A stretch of DNA of 64,000 nt from Piscinibacter sp. (GCA_016706565.1 JADJJI010000001.1:1-64000); one strand, 5' to 3'; numbered from the stretch's first letter, positions 17,454 to 29,986 are shown. Made by a program: numbers and translations. The notes: generated by a model from the sequence alone, not told the origin.

Positions 17454-19385
17454 TCAGCTGCCGCGGTGCTCCAGCCGCGCCTTCAGGAAGCCGCTGGCCG
17501 CGTAGCGCGTGACCCGCGCGTAGTGGCGGTCGGCCAGGCGCTGCACCATCGCGCTGTAGGCGTCCATGAGCTCCGGGCGGATGCTGAAGTGGTCGTAGTT
17601 GACGACCACGTCGACACGCGCGCCGATCGGCGCGACGCGGCGCGACACCTCGGTCTCGATCTCGGCGATGTCCTGCGCGCTGTCGACCGCCAGGCCTTCG
17701 AAGTTGATGAACAGCACGCGGCCGCGCGCGTCGAACTCGATGCGCTCGGCCAGCGGCAGCGTCAGCATGCGCTCGCGCAGGTTCATCGGCGCGGCGTCGA
17801 ACAGCGCGGCGTCCATCAGCCGCAGGTCCGGGCTGATGGCCGGCGTGAAATCCATCTGCGCGAGGATGTGCCGCTCCAGGTCGATGCCCGGCGCGATCTC
17901 GATCAGCTCCAGACCGCCCGCCTCGGCCAGGCGGAACACGCAGCGCTCGGTGACGTAGAGCACCCGCTGGCCGCGCGCACGCGCGCGTTCGCCGCTGAAG
18001 GTGCGGTGCTCGACCTCGCGCACGAACTTCTTCTGCGTGCCCTCGCTGACGATGTGCACCTGCCCGCCTTCGATCTTCACCTGCAGGTCGCCGGCGGTGA
18101 AGGTGCCGACGAACACCACCTCGCGCGCCGACTGGCTGATGTTGATGAAGCCGCCGGCGCCGGCCAGGCGCGGGCCGAACTTGCTGACGTTGAGGTTGCC
18201 CTGCGCATCGGCCTGCGCCAGGCCGAGCACCGCCACGTCGAGCCCGCCGCCGTCGTAGAAGTCGAACTGGTTGGGCTGGTCGATGATGGCCTGCGTGTTC
18301 ACCGCGGCGCCGAAGTTCAGCCCGCTGGCCGGGATGCCGCCGATCACGCCCGGCTCGGCGGTCAGCGTGAGCAGGTCGATCACCTCCTCTTCCGCCGCCA
18401 CGTCGGCCACGCCCTCGGGCATGCCGATGCCCAGGTTGACGACGGCATTGCGGTGCAGTTCCAGCGCGGCGCGCCGCGCGATCAGCTTGCGCTCGCCCAT
18501 CGCCATCGGTGCGAGCGTGTTCGCCGGCACGCGGATCTCGCCGGCGAAGGCGGCGCTGTACTGCGTCACGAAGGTCTGCATGTGGTGCTCGGGCTTCTCG
18601 GCCACCACCACGCAATCGACCAGCACGCCGGGGACCTTCACCTGCCGCGGGTTCAGCGAGCCGCGTTCGGCCAGCCGCTCCACCTGCGCGATCACCACCC
18701 CGCCGCTGTTGTGCGCCGCCATCGCGATGGCCAGCGCCTCCAGCGTGAGCGCCTCGCGCTCCATCGTCAGGTTGCCGTCGGGGTCGGCGGTGGTGGCGCG
18801 GATGATGCCGACGTGGATCGGGAAGGCCTTGTAGAACAGCACCTCCTCGCCGTCGATCTCCATCAGCCGGACCAGCTCGTCGGTGCTGGCCGCATTGATC
18901 TTGCCGCCGCCGTGGCGCGGGTCGACGAAGGTGCCCAGGCCGACGCGGCTGAGCGTGCCCGGCTTGCCGGCGGCGATGTCGCGGAACAGGTGCGAGATCA
19001 CGCCCTGCGGCAGGTTCCAGGCCTCGATCTGCCCGGCCACCGCCAGCGCCTGCAGCTTCGGCACCAGGCCCCAGTGGCCGCCGATCACGCGCTTGACGAG
19101 CCCGGCATGGCCGAAGTGATTGAGCCCGCGCTCCTTGCCGTCGCCTTGGCCCGCGGCGTAGACCAGCGTCAGCGCGCGCGGCGAGCCGCTGCCCGTCTCG
19201 GTCTCGGTGGCGAGGAAGCGCTCCTCCAGCGCCACCGCGATGCCCTCGGCGAAGCCGATGCCGACGAAGCCGCCGGTGGCGACGGTGTCGCCGTCGTGGA
19301 TCAGGCGCACCGCCTCGGCGGCCGTGACGATCTTGTTCGGGCGGGCCGGGTTGGATGCGCCGGTCTTGGCCGGGTTGAGGTGCAT
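17454..19385 (-). CDS. Acyl-CoA:acetate/3-ketoacid (propionate-type) CoA-transferase with C-terminal extension
   Basis: 643 residues: both halves of a family I CoA-transferase fused, as in Pct/YdiF (about 520-530 residues), plus roughly 110 extra residues. N-terminal half: [18 protein letters not shown] near residue 32 and [14 protein letters not shown] near 155. C-terminal half: [17 protein letters not shown] near 312 and the catalytic-glutamate loop [18 protein letters not shown] near 338. The tail from about 540 includes [14 protein letters not shown] and [17 protein letters not shown] and is not part of the core fold. The substrate pair is unknown. It is divergent from the next gene. Confidence 0.85.
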   Translation of the reverse strand: MHLNPAKTGASNPARPNKIVTAAEAVRLIHDGDTVATGGFVGIGFAEGIAVALEERFLATETETGSGSPRALTLVYAAGQGDGKERGLNHFGHAGLVKRVIGGHWGLVPKLQALAVAGQIEAWNLPQGVISHLFRDIAAGKPGTLSRVGLGTFVDPRHGGGKINAASTDELVRLMEIDGEEVLFYKAFPIHVGIIRATTADPDGNLTMEREALTLEALAIAMAAHNSGGVVIAQVERLAERGSLNPRQVKVPGVLVDCVVVAEKPEHHMQTFVTQYSAAFAGEIRVPANTLAPMAMGERKLIARRAALELHRNAVVNLGIGMPEGVADVAAEEEVIDLLTLTAEPGVIGGIPASGLNFGAAVNTQAIIDQPNQFDFYDGGGLDVAVLGLAQADAQGNLNVSKFGPRLAGAGGFINISQSAREVVFVGTFTAGDLQVKIEGGQVHIVSEGTQKKFVREVEHRTFSGERARARGQRVLYVTERCVFRLAEAGGLELIEIAPGIDLERHILAQMDFTPAISPDLRLMDAALFDAAPMNLRERMLTLPLAERIEFDARGRVLFINFEGLAVDSAQDIAEIETEVSRRVAPIGARVDVVVNYDHFSIRPELMDAYSAMVQRLADRHYARVTRYAASGFLKARLEHRGS

Positions 19386-19463
19386 GGCGGTCTCCTGTCG
19401 CGGTGCCGGCCCAGTCTACGGTCGGCGCGAACGTGTAGGCTTCGGCGGGATCAATCCCTGCGC

Positions 19464-19835
19464 ATGAATCCCGACACCCCACCCCTGCTGGTCGACAGCA
19501 TCACCGAGGCCATCGGCACCGGTGCTGGCCGCGTGGTGGTCAGCGGCTCGCATGGCGGCATCAGCGCCGGGCGCTTCGCGCTGCAGGCGGGCGTTCGGCT
19601 GGCGGTGTTCAACGACGCCGGCGTCGGCCGCGATCGCGCCGGCGTCGCCGGGCTCGATCTGCTGCAGGCGCAGGGCATCGCGGCCTGCACGGTGTCGCAC
19701 GACTCGGCCCGCATCGGCGAATCGGCTTCGACCTTCGAATACGGCGTGATCTCGCACGCGAATGCCGCGGCAGCGGCGATGGGTGCGGCGGCCGGTCTGC
19801 GCCTGCGCGACTGGCTGGCCACGCTGGCCGGCTGA
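19464..19835 (+). CDS. Conserved hypothetical protein, GSHGG motif
   Basis: A 123-residue protein of unknown function. It shows a glycine-rich VVSGSHGGISAGRFAL near residue 26, AVFNDAGVGRDRAGV near 48 and TFEYGVISHANAAAAAMG near 92. The pattern looks like a small alpha/beta ligand-binding domain; no membrane segment or signal. Its placement between a CoA-transferase and sixA does not point to a role. The ATG at 19464 is the first Met of the frame. It is convergent with sixA (eight-base gap). Confidence 0.6.
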   Translation: MNPDTPPLLVDSITEAIGTGAGRVVVSGSHGGISAGRFALQAGVRLAVFNDAGVGRDRAGVAGLDLLQAQGIAACTVSHDSARIGESASTFEYGVISHANAAAAAMGAAAGLRLRDWLATLAG

Positions 19836-19843
19836 GGACGGCG

Positions 19844-20305
19844 CTACAGGCTGTCCGGTGCGATCACCGCGTGCAGCACCACCTGGGCGGAGCCCTCGCG
19901 GTCGCGGCTGCGCAGCCACCAGACCGCGCCCTTGCGGATCGGCCAGGGCTGCTCCACCCCGGCGAGCAACTGCGCTGCCAGCAGGCCCAGCGTCGGCTGG
20001 TGGCCGATGATCAGCACCGGCTCGGAGCCTTCGGGCCATCGCGCGGCCTTCAGCAGCGCCTCGGGGCTCGCCTCGGGCGCAAGCGCCTCGAGCGTCTTGT
20101 AGCTGCGGTCGAGCGCCTTGGCCGTCTGCTGGCAACGCCGCGCCGGGCTGACGATCACGCGCGTCGAATGCGCCAGTCGGTGGTTGAGCCACTCGGCCAT
20201 GCGCTTGGCCTGGCGTTCCCCCTTGGTCGTGAGGGCCCGGTCGAGGTCGGGAAGGCCCTCGCGTTCGAGCACGGCCTCGGCGTGGCGCCAGAGGATCAGG
20301 TCCAT
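19844..20305 (-). CDS. sixA: Histidine phosphatase SixA-like
   Basis: 153-residue phosphoglycerate-mutase-fold phosphatase. The phosphohistidine-accepting motif LILWRHAEA opens the protein, VIVSPARRCQQTA is near residue 50 and IIGHQPTLG near 103 supplies the second catalytic His. SixA in E. coli dephosphorylates a histidine on phosphotransfer proteins. The ATG at 20303-20305 gives family length; the frame is open further upstream inside ppk. It begins one base after the ppk stop and is therefore likely cotranscribed with it. Confidence 0.88.
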   Translation of the reverse strand: MDLILWRHAEAVLEREGLPDLDRALTTKGERQAKRMAEWLNHRLAHSTRVIVSPARRCQQTAKALDRSYKTLEALAPEASPEALLKAARWPEGSEPVLIIGHQPTLGLLAAQLLAGVEQPWPIRKGAVWWLRSRDREGSAQVVLHAVIAPDSL

Positions 20306-20306
20306 G

Positions 20307-22415
20307 TCAGCCCCCGAAGCGCCGCAGCAACGCCTGCTGCGCGCTGGGCCCGTCGCTGCCGTCGCGCTCGTAGCGGCCGTCGGGCAGCAGCTGCCAGGCA
20401 TCCTGATGGTCGTGCAGGTAGGGCACCAGGCATTCGTCGATGACACGCTGGCGCAGCGCCGGGTCGCGCAAGGGCCAGGCCACCTCGATGCGGCGGAACA
20501 TGTTGCGCCCCATCCAGTCGGCGCTGGACAGATACAGCGCCTCGTCGGCCTCCGCCTCGCCCCAGCGGAAATAGAACACCCGGCTGTGCTCGAGGAAACG
20601 GCCGACCACCGAGCGCACGCGGATGCGCTCGGTCACGCCGGGCACCCCGGGCGGCAGCATGCAGGCGCCGCGCACGATGAGGTCGATCGAGGCGCCGGCC
20701 TGCGCGCAGCGCATCAGCTTCTCGATCAGCGCCGTGTCGGTCAGCGCATTGACCTTGACGACGATGCGCGCCGGGCGGCCGGCGCGCGCCGACTCCGCCA
20801 CACGGTCGATCAGCTGGCCCATGCGCCGGTGCAGCGTGAAGGGCGCCTGCAGCAGCGTGCGCAGCGGGCGCATCTTGCCCAGGCTGGCGAGCTGCTGGAA
20901 CACGGCGTCGGCATCCGCGGTCAGCTCGGCGTCGGCCGTGAGGTAGCCGACATCGGTGTACAGGCGCGCGGTCTTCGGGTTGTAGTTGCCGGTCGACAGG
21001 TGTGCGTAACGGCGCATCGCACCACCCTCGCGGCGCGTCACGAGCAGCAGCTTGGCGTGCGTCTTCAGGCCGACGATGCCGTAGACCACCTGCGCGCCCA
21101 CCGCCTCCAGGCGGTCGGCCCAGTTGATGTTGGCCTCTTCGTCGAAGCGCGCCTTCAGCTCGACGACCACCATCACCTCCTTGCCGCGGCGCGCCGCCTC
21201 GATCAGCGCCTCCATCAGCGGCGACTCGCTGCCGGTGCGGTAGATGGTCTGCTTGATCGCCAGCACCTCCGGGTCGGCGACCGCCTCGCGCAGGAACTGC
21301 ACCACCGGCTCGAAGGATTCGAAGGGATGGTGCAGCAGCACGTCACCCTGGCGCAGCCGCTCGAAGATCGATCGATCGCGCGGCAGCCGCCCGACCGGCC
21401 AGGCCGGTTCGTGCGGCGCGAAGCGCAGCGCCGGCGCAGGCCCGGCGTCGCTGGCCTGGTCGATCAGCTGGTTCAGGCGCACCAGGTTGACCGGGCCGTT
21501 GACCTTGTACAGCGCCGGCTCGGGCAGGCCGAACTGCTGCAGCAGGAACTCCGACAGCTCGTCGGGGCAGGAGTTCACCACCTCGAGCCGGATCGCCTGG
21601 CCGAAGTGGCGCGTGGTCAATCCGGTGCGCAGCGCCTGGCGCAGGTTCTGCACGTCGTCTTCGTCGACCTCGAGGTCGGAGTCGCGTGTGACGCGGAACT
21701 GCGAGAAGGCCTCGACCTCGCGGCCGGGGAACAGCTCGCCCAGGTGCGCGCGGATCACGCTGGTCAGCAGCACGAAGGCCTGCTGCCCCGGCGCCAGTTC
21801 GTCGGGCAGTCGGATCACCCGCGGCAGCACGCGCGGCACCTTGACGATGGCGATGCCGTTGGCGCGCCCGAAGGCATCACGCCCGCCCAGGCGCGCGATG
21901 AAGTTCAGCGACTTGTTGGCCACCTGCGGGAAGGGGTGCGACGGGTCCAGCCCCACCGGCACGAGCAGCGGCCGCACCTGGCCCTGGAAGAAGCGGTCGA
22001 CCCAGGCGCGCTGCGCGGCGTTGCGGTCGGCGTGGTTGAGGATGACGATGCCCTGCTCGTGCAGCAGCGGCATCAGCTCGTCGTTGAAGACGGCGTACTG
22101 GTCGTCGATGATGCGGTGCGCCTCGGCCGCCACCGTCTGCAGGTCGCGCTGCGAGGCGCCCAGTTGCCCGGAGCGCGCCGCCTCCAGGAAGTCGGCGAAA
22201 CGCACCTCGAAGAACTCGTCCATGTTCGACGAGACGATGCACACGTAGCGCAGCCGCTCGAGCAGCGGCACGTCGGTGCGGCTGGCCTGCGCGAGCACGC
22301 GGCGGTTGAACGCGAGCATGGCGCGCTCGCGGTTGAGCAGCGGCGGCAGCGGCGGCGCGCCGGCCGGCAGCGCGCAGTCGGGATCGTCGTGCGGCAAGGG
22401 AGCCCGATCGTTCAT
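20307..22415 (-). CDS. ppk: Polyphosphate kinase 1
   Basis: Makes polyphosphate from ATP. 702 residues with the expected order: N-terminal helical domain LLNRERAMLAFNRRVLAQA near residue 27, head domain, and the two catalytic phospholipase-D-like domains, with the autophosphorylated histidine in YAHLSTGNYNPKTARLYTD near residue 470 and a second conserved histidine (FLEHSRVFYF) near 625. A Pho-box-like element and -10 lie directly upstream, so close that the mRNA may begin at or next to the ATG; no Shine-Dalgarno is visible. sixA follows. Confidence 0.96.
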   Translation of the reverse strand: MNDRAPLPHDDPDCALPAGAPPLPPLLNRERAMLAFNRRVLAQASRTDVPLLERLRYVCIVSSNMDEFFEVRFADFLEAARSGQLGASQRDLQTVAAEAHRIIDDQYAVFNDELMPLLHEQGIVILNHADRNAAQRAWVDRFFQGQVRPLLVPVGLDPSHPFPQVANKSLNFIARLGGRDAFGRANGIAIVKVPRVLPRVIRLPDELAPGQQAFVLLTSVIRAHLGELFPGREVEAFSQFRVTRDSDLEVDEDDVQNLRQALRTGLTTRHFGQAIRLEVVNSCPDELSEFLLQQFGLPEPALYKVNGPVNLVRLNQLIDQASDAGPAPALRFAPHEPAWPVGRLPRDRSIFERLRQGDVLLHHPFESFEPVVQFLREAVADPEVLAIKQTIYRTGSESPLMEALIEAARRGKEVMVVVELKARFDEEANINWADRLEAVGAQVVYGIVGLKTHAKLLLVTRREGGAMRRYAHLSTGNYNPKTARLYTDVGYLTADAELTADADAVFQQLASLGKMRPLRTLLQAPFTLHRRMGQLIDRVAESARAGRPARIVVKVNALTDTALIEKLMRCAQAGASIDLIVRGACMLPPGVPGVTERIRVRSVVGRFLEHSRVFYFRWGEAEADEALYLSSADWMGRNMFRRIEVAWPLRDPALRQRVIDECLVPYLHDHQDAWQLLPDGRYERDGSDGPSAQQALLRRFGG

Positions 22416-22421
22416 CCGGGC

Positions 22422-22455
22422 AGTTTATGAACGAAATGCGACAGCCGCGTGACAG
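22422..22455 (-). promoter_or_regulatory. Candidate PhoB box and -10 of ppk
   Basis: On the minus strand CTGTCAC (22455-22449), four bases, then CTGTCGC (22444-22438) form two 7-base direct repeats with the 4-base spacing of the E. coli Pho box (consensus CTGTCAT repeats). Ten bases further is TAAACT (22427-22422), a plausible -10, then six bases to the ppk ATG. The geometry matches PhoB-activated promoters lacking a -35. Confidence 0.6.
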
Positions 22456-22490
22456 CGCTCAGCGCGATTCCGTTCTCTTGCGTGCTCCGA

Positions 22491-22515
22491 GTCACGCCCC
22501 GGAGGGGGCCGTGAC
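22491..22515 (-). terminator. Hairpin between the 1085-residue protein gene and ppk
   Basis: GTCACGCCCC (22491-22500), loop GGAG, then GGGGC and GTGAC (22505-22515) with one bulged base form a strong stem 30 bases past the stop of the upstream minus-strand gene. There is no T-run. It probably separates that transcript from the ppk promoter. Confidence 0.5.
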
Positions 22516-22543
22516 GATCTGGCCGCGTACCGGACGCGGGCTT

Positions 22544-25500
22544 TCAGCCGGTGCCGGCTCGCGACAACGCCGTGCGGCAGGACTGTGCGCCGAGCCCCGG
22601 CACGTTGGCCAACCGCAAGAAGTAGGAGCCACGATCGAGCCGGCTGGCCCGGCAGGCAGCGTCGAATCGAAGCCTGGGCGACGGCTCCATCGCCGCCTCG
22701 ATCGCGTAGACCCAAGACACGTAGGGGCTGATGCGCTGGTACGCCCTGAGCGTCTTCAGCGTCTCGCGGCGAAAGTCCTCCGTGCCGGTGTGCTGGTGGA
22801 GCAGATAGCCTGCCAGCGCCCATTGATAGAGCACGGGCACCGGTCTGCGCTCCATGTTCGTGCCGCCCCTGCCCGTCTCGGCGAACGAGATCCGGGCGGC
22901 GACGAAATGGCGCAGCGCGCCTGCGCGATCACCCTCGAGGGCGAGCAGGATCGCTTTGCCGAGCACACCTTCGAAGTCGCCGTCGAGCCCGCCGCTGCGC
23001 ACGCGCGCGAGCACCTCGTCCTGGCCCTTCGTGGCGGCCCAGGCCGTCCACACGTAGGCAGGCAGCATGAAGCGCTGGCGCTCGAAGTTGTCGTCGTCCT
23101 TGAGGGCGGCAAGAACCCGGCGATGGGCCTCGCCCTTGTCGATGCCACCCAGCGCAGCACGCATGAGCAGCGCCGAGGCGATCCATCGGCGCTCGGCGGA
23201 GTCGCCCTGCGGGCCACGGCGCCCGAGCAACTCGACATCGTTCTCGGTGGGGCGTCGATCGAGCACCGCCATCAGGTGCGGGTAGAACCTCGACACCTCG
23301 GAGAAATCGACCGCCGCGCGACCGAGATCCTTGGATTCCAGCCACGCGCTCGCTGCGGCCGCTTCGAGACCCTCCAGCCGATGGCCCACCGCCACGGCCG
23401 TCCAGATCGCGGGCTGCCTGGCTGCGGCCAGGCGCGGCTCGAGCAGCGACCAGGCCTCCTGCGGCCGATCCTGCAGGAACAGCAGTCCGGCAAGATCCCG
23501 CGCCGCCGTGTCGGAGCGATATCGCCTCGACAAGGCCTGTGCAGCTTCGGTGGCCTGGGGCCACTTGCCGTCGATCAGCGCGATCCGCACGGCGGCCTGC
23601 ATCTCCGACTCGCTGCCGGTGCCGAAGGCGGCCGTGCGGCCGTAGAACTCGCGGGCCGCCAGCAACTCGCCGATGTAGTACATCGCGCCGGCGGCCGCCC
23701 CCCAGCGGTGGGACTCTCCGACGCGATTGTCGGTGCGTTGGCTGTCGGGATGGGCGCGCAGCAGCTTGACGGCCTCCTGGACCGACCCACCTTGCTTGAG
23801 CCGCCCCAGGGCCACGTTCAGCCGTGCCGTGATGTAGCCGGGATCGACGCGCAGTCGGGCCTCGTTCTCGGCCAGCGACTGGGCTTCCAGCGGATCGACG
23901 GTCTCGCGCTTGAACAATGGCCGGGTGACCGGCGCGGCAGCCGCAGTCAGGACTGGCGCCTGCAAGGGCGCCGGCGATGCAACGGGCGCCCGGCGCTGTG
24001 TCAGCAGCGACATATGCGCGTAGCGGACCTGATCGGCATTCGGCTCGAGGAAGAACGCCGCCTCGCCGGGAATCCGTCGCTCGGCTTGCGGCCCGGGTTC
24101 GTATCGATCAAAACGAAGTACGGACACGAGCCGGTAGTCGTCGTTGGCGCGGGCCCGGATCTGCGCATCGTTGGCAATCGCCAGGTTGCGCAGCGCACCG
24201 GGTTCAGACAGCACGTGCCGCCGTGCCCAGTCGTCCTGCCGCTGCATGTCCACCGTGGAAGCCAGAACGAGATCCGCGGTCGCCCGGCCGCGCTGGAGCG
24301 CCGCCTCGAAGCTGCCTTGCATGACGTCGACGCTGGCCACGTCCACCGCCAGCCTGCGCAGCCACGGATGCGCCGCGACATCGGCCGGCATGGCCGCCAG
24401 CTGCCGCTGAGCCTCGTCGGGTCGCCCCTGCGTCTGCAACAGTCGCCGGAGGTCGCGAACGTGCAGGCCCAGACGCCACTCCTGGAACAGCAGCAGTTCG
24501 AGACGCGACGCCGGGCGAGCCGTCGAGGCCGGCCGTGGTCGGTCCGGATCCAGGCAGCCCGGGCGCACCATCACCCCCGGCGTGACACGCTCGAAGCCGC
24601 AGGCGTCCAACGGCGCGAATCCGTCGTCGTACAGGGCCCTGGCCCGCACGGCCTCCTGGACGAGCGCCGGGAGATCCACGTTGATGGCGTCGACCTCGCG
24701 AAGCACCGCCTCTCGCGTCGATCGCGAAGGCGAGCGTGACTGCAGCGGCGCCCTCAGCAAGCGGCTCACTCGCGCCAGCACCGGATCGTCGGGCTGAGCC
24801 GCGGCGCCCAGCGCGGTGCCGGGATCGATGCCCAGTTGCCGCCAAGACAGTTCGCGCAGAGCACGGGATACCGGACCGTTGCCTCCGTCGAGCCCGGCCA
24901 GCGCATGCGCCCGTGCCAGCCATGCCAGCCGCGCCGGCGAAGACTGGGAAGCCATGCCGATGCCGCTGGCATCGTGATCGGGCAGCAGCGTGCCGACGAT
25001 CAGTGCCTGGCAGGCGAGCTGACGCGCCGACGCGGCTGCGGGCGGCTCGTCGAGCTGCCACGCGATCGGCTCACAGCCCGCGTCCTCGCCCGGGGTGCGC
25101 CGCCGCACCGGCAGTCCGACTTCGACCAACATGCCGGCAAGCTGTTCGCCCATGGCCGCGAGCGCAGCGCGGGCATCGGCGGGCATCGCGAGCGTGCGAT
25201 GCGCCGTCCTGCTCGACGTCGCTCGCTGCACCGACAAGGTCAGGAATGCCGTGTCGACGCCGTCATGGCCGGCGTACAGCACGATGCCTGACGAGCCCGC
25301 AGGCACCAGGCCGGCCAGCGTCTGCGGATCCAGGCGCCGAACGAACGGTCCATGCACATCGACCAGATCCGTCTGGGCCGTCGCAGGGATGCCATGCCGC
25401 AGCAGGCTCGCATCGAGCTCGGCACCGAGCAGCGCGCGAAAGACCGGTCCGAACCCGAAGGCCTGCGTCTGCACCGGCAGCACGACGTGCGGCGGACGCG

Positions 25501-25801
25501 GTGCGCCCGGGGCCAGCCGCAACTTCGGCGATCGCACACGCTCCTGGGGTGTCGACGACGTCAGGGCCAGCGCCGACTGGAAGTAGTCGGGCTGGGGCCA
25601 GCTCGCCGTGGCCGCTTCGTGCGGCATCGGTGGCGGCTTGCGCTGGAGCATCTCCAGGAACCGCTGGCTCTCGGCATTCGGCGTGCCAGATGCCGGGGCT
25701 GCCGCGGGCTGCTGCGCGACGACCGCGACGCTGAACAGCACCGCGGCCAGCGCCACGCCACACCGACCGATCCATGCGCACGCACGCACCCACTCTTCCA
25801 T
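22544..25801 (-). CDS. Large exported protein of unknown function, helical-repeat C-terminal half
   Basis: 1085 residues. A hydrophobic signal (VALAAVLFSVAVVAQ, residues ~16-30) ends in AQQ and predicts export. Residues 30-250 are Pro-rich and then alpha/beta-like (VVLPVQTQAFGFGPVFRALL; GSSGIVLYAGHDGVDTAFLTL); about 500-1080 is a chain of helical repeats of TPR character (for example ARLNVALGRLKQGGSVQEAVKLL, AARDLAGLLFLQDRPQEAWSLL). I do not recognise the family. Codon use is like its neighbours. It is monocistronic, with a hairpin downstream. A glycan- or envelope-associated scaffold is possible but not shown. Confidence 0.7.
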   Translation of the reverse strand: MEEWVRACAWIGRCGVALAAVLFSVAVVAQQPAAAPASGTPNAESQRFLEMLQRKPPPMPHEAATASWPQPDYFQSALALTSSTPQERVRSPKLRLAPGAPRPPHVVLPVQTQAFGFGPVFRALLGAELDASLLRHGIPATAQTDLVDVHGPFVRRLDPQTLAGLVPAGSSGIVLYAGHDGVDTAFLTLSVQRATSSRTAHRTLAMPADARAALAAMGEQLAGMLVEVGLPVRRRTPGEDAGCEPIAWQLDEPPAAASARQLACQALIVGTLLPDHDASGIGMASQSSPARLAWLARAHALAGLDGGNGPVSRALRELSWRQLGIDPGTALGAAAQPDDPVLARVSRLLRAPLQSRSPSRSTREAVLREVDAINVDLPALVQEAVRARALYDDGFAPLDACGFERVTPGVMVRPGCLDPDRPRPASTARPASRLELLLFQEWRLGLHVRDLRRLLQTQGRPDEAQRQLAAMPADVAAHPWLRRLAVDVASVDVMQGSFEAALQRGRATADLVLASTVDMQRQDDWARRHVLSEPGALRNLAIANDAQIRARANDDYRLVSVLRFDRYEPGPQAERRIPGEAAFFLEPNADQVRYAHMSLLTQRRAPVASPAPLQAPVLTAAAAPVTRPLFKRETVDPLEAQSLAENEARLRVDPGYITARLNVALGRLKQGGSVQEAVKLLRAHPDSQRTDNRVGESHRWGAAAGAMYYIGELLAAREFYGRTAAFGTGSESEMQAAVRIALIDGKWPQATEAAQALSRRYRSDTAARDLAGLLFLQDRPQEAWSLLEPRLAAARQPAIWTAVAVGHRLEGLEAAAASAWLESKDLGRAAVDFSEVSRFYPHLMAVLDRRPTENDVELLGRRGPQGDSAERRWIASALLMRAALGGIDKGEAHRRVLAALKDDDNFERQRFMLPAYVWTAWAATKGQDEVLARVRSGGLDGDFEGVLGKAILLALEGDRAGALRHFVAARISFAETGRGGTNMERRPVPVLYQWALAGYLLHQHTGTEDFRRETLKTLRAYQRISPYVSWVYAIEAAMEPSPRLRFDAACRASRLDRGSYFLRLANVPGLGAQSCRTALSRAGTG

Positions 25802-25882
25802 CGGACCTCTCCCTGATGCGTCCCGGCCCCTGCAGGGGCTCGCCGCTGATGCTTCTTGCTGGATGCCTGGCCGTCGACGGGC

Positions 25883-28639
<2,757 letters not shown>

Positions 28640-28679
28640 GGCGGGATTGTGTCGCAAGCCCGGCGCCTAGAATGAGGCC

Positions 28680-28988
28680 ATGAACACCCCGCTCGCCCTC
28701 GCCGCCGCCTGGTTGCTGGCCCTGGCCGGCCCGGCCTTTGCCCAGGAAGCCAAGGCGCCGGGCACCGCCGAACCGAAGGTCGAGCGGCTGGTGCACGAAG
28801 ACGAAGGCAGCCGCATCGAGGAGCTGCGCGTGCGCGGCACCACGCAACGCATCGTCGTCACGCCCAAAGTCGGCACGAAGCAGAGTTACGAGATCCTGCT
28901 CGGCGACGGCTCCCGCGACCTCTCCGAGGGCGTCAACACCACACGCGGCGCGGCGGGCAAGCGGGTCTGGCACGTGCTGAGCTTCTGA
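28680..28988 (+). CDS. DUF2782 family small secreted protein
   Basis: 102 residues: a signal peptide (ALAAAWLLALAGPAFA, cleavage after AFA near residue 21) and a short periplasmic domain with RIEELRVRGTTQRIVVTPKV and YEILLGDGSRD. It belongs to a proteobacterial family of unknown function regularly found between polA and homoserine kinase, as here. TAGAAT (28668-28673) sits six bases before the ATG, suggesting a leaderless message. thrB begins seven bases downstream. Confidence 0.82.
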   Translation: MNTPLALAAAWLLALAGPAFAQEAKAPGTAEPKVERLVHEDEGSRIEELRVRGTTQRIVVTPKVGTKQSYEILLGDGSRDLSEGVNTTRGAAGKRVWHVLSF

Positions 28989-28995
28989 CGCGGCG

Positions 28996-29970
28996 ATGGC
29001 GGTCTACACCGAGGTCTCGTTCGACGAGGCGGCCGCGCTGATCGCACGCCTGTCCATCGGCGAGCTGAAGGCGCTGCAGCCGATCTCCAGCGGCATCGAG
29101 AACACCAATTACTTCGCCGACACGGCCCATGGGCGCTACGTGCTCACGCTGTTCGAGCGGCTCACGCACGAGCAGCTGCCCTTCTACCTGCAGCTGATGA
29201 AGCACCTGGCCGAACACGGCATCCCGGTGCCGCGGCCGTACGGCGATGCGCGCGGCGAGATCCTGCACACGCTCAAGGGCAAGCCGGCTGCGGTGGTCGA
29301 CCGGCTGCGCGGGCGGCACCACCTGGCACCGGACGCGCTGCACTGCGCGATGGTCGGCGACATGCTCGCGCGCATGCACCTGGCGGCACACGACTTCCCG
29401 ATGGTGCAACCCAACCTGCGCGGCCTGGCCTGGTGGGCCGAGACCGCTCCGGTGGTGCGCCCCTTCGTCACACCGGAGCAGGCCGAGCTGCTCGACACCG
29501 AGCTCGCCTTTCAGCGGCAGCTCGCCGATTCCGCCGCGCACCGCGGCTTGCCCGCGGCGGCGATCCATGCCGACCTGTTCCGCGACAACGTGATGTTCGA
29601 CGCGGGCGACGACGGCCGCGACCAGCTCACCGGCTTCTTCGACTTCTACTTCGCCGGCGTCGACAAGCTGGTCTTCGACATCGGCGTGTGCCTGAACGAC
29701 TGGTGCATCGACCTGGCCAGCGGCCGCCTCGACGAGCAGCGTGCGCAGGCCTTCGTGGCCGCCTACGATGCCGTGCGCCCGCTGGCCAGCGCCGAGCTCC
29801 GCCTGCTGCCGGCCATGATGCGCGCCGCGGCACTGCGCTTCTGGATCTCGCGGCTGTGGGACTTCTTCCTGCCACGCGACGCCCACTTGCTGACCCCCCA
29901 CGACCCCGGCCACTTCGAGCGCGTGCTGCGTGCGCGTGTCGAGACGCCCTGGCACTTCACCCGCGCATGA
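28996..29970 (+). CDS. thrB: Homoserine kinase (aminoglycoside-phosphotransferase-like ThrB)
   Basis: Phosphorylates homoserine on the way to threonine. 324 residues of the APH-fold ThrB type found in many proteobacteria, not the GHMP type of E. coli. Visible: LQPISSGIENTNYFADT near residue 32 (nucleotide loop), the catalytic AAIHADLFRDNVMFD near 193, and FFDFYFAGVDKLVFDIGVCLNDW near 220 with the metal-binding Asp. It follows the DUF2782 gene closely and precedes the BPSS1780 gene by 16 bases, so all three may be one transcript. Confidence 0.92.
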   Translation: MAVYTEVSFDEAAALIARLSIGELKALQPISSGIENTNYFADTAHGRYVLTLFERLTHEQLPFYLQLMKHLAEHGIPVPRPYGDARGEILHTLKGKPAAVVDRLRGRHHLAPDALHCAMVGDMLARMHLAAHDFPMVQPNLRGLAWWAETAPVVRPFVTPEQAELLDTELAFQRQLADSAAHRGLPAAAIHADLFRDNVMFDAGDDGRDQLTGFFDFYFAGVDKLVFDIGVCLNDWCIDLASGRLDEQRAQAFVAAYDAVRPLASAELRLLPAMMRAAALRFWISRLWDFFLPRDAHLLTPHDPGHFERVLRARVETPWHFTRA

Positions 29971-29986
29971 GAGCGCCCGCTACCCC

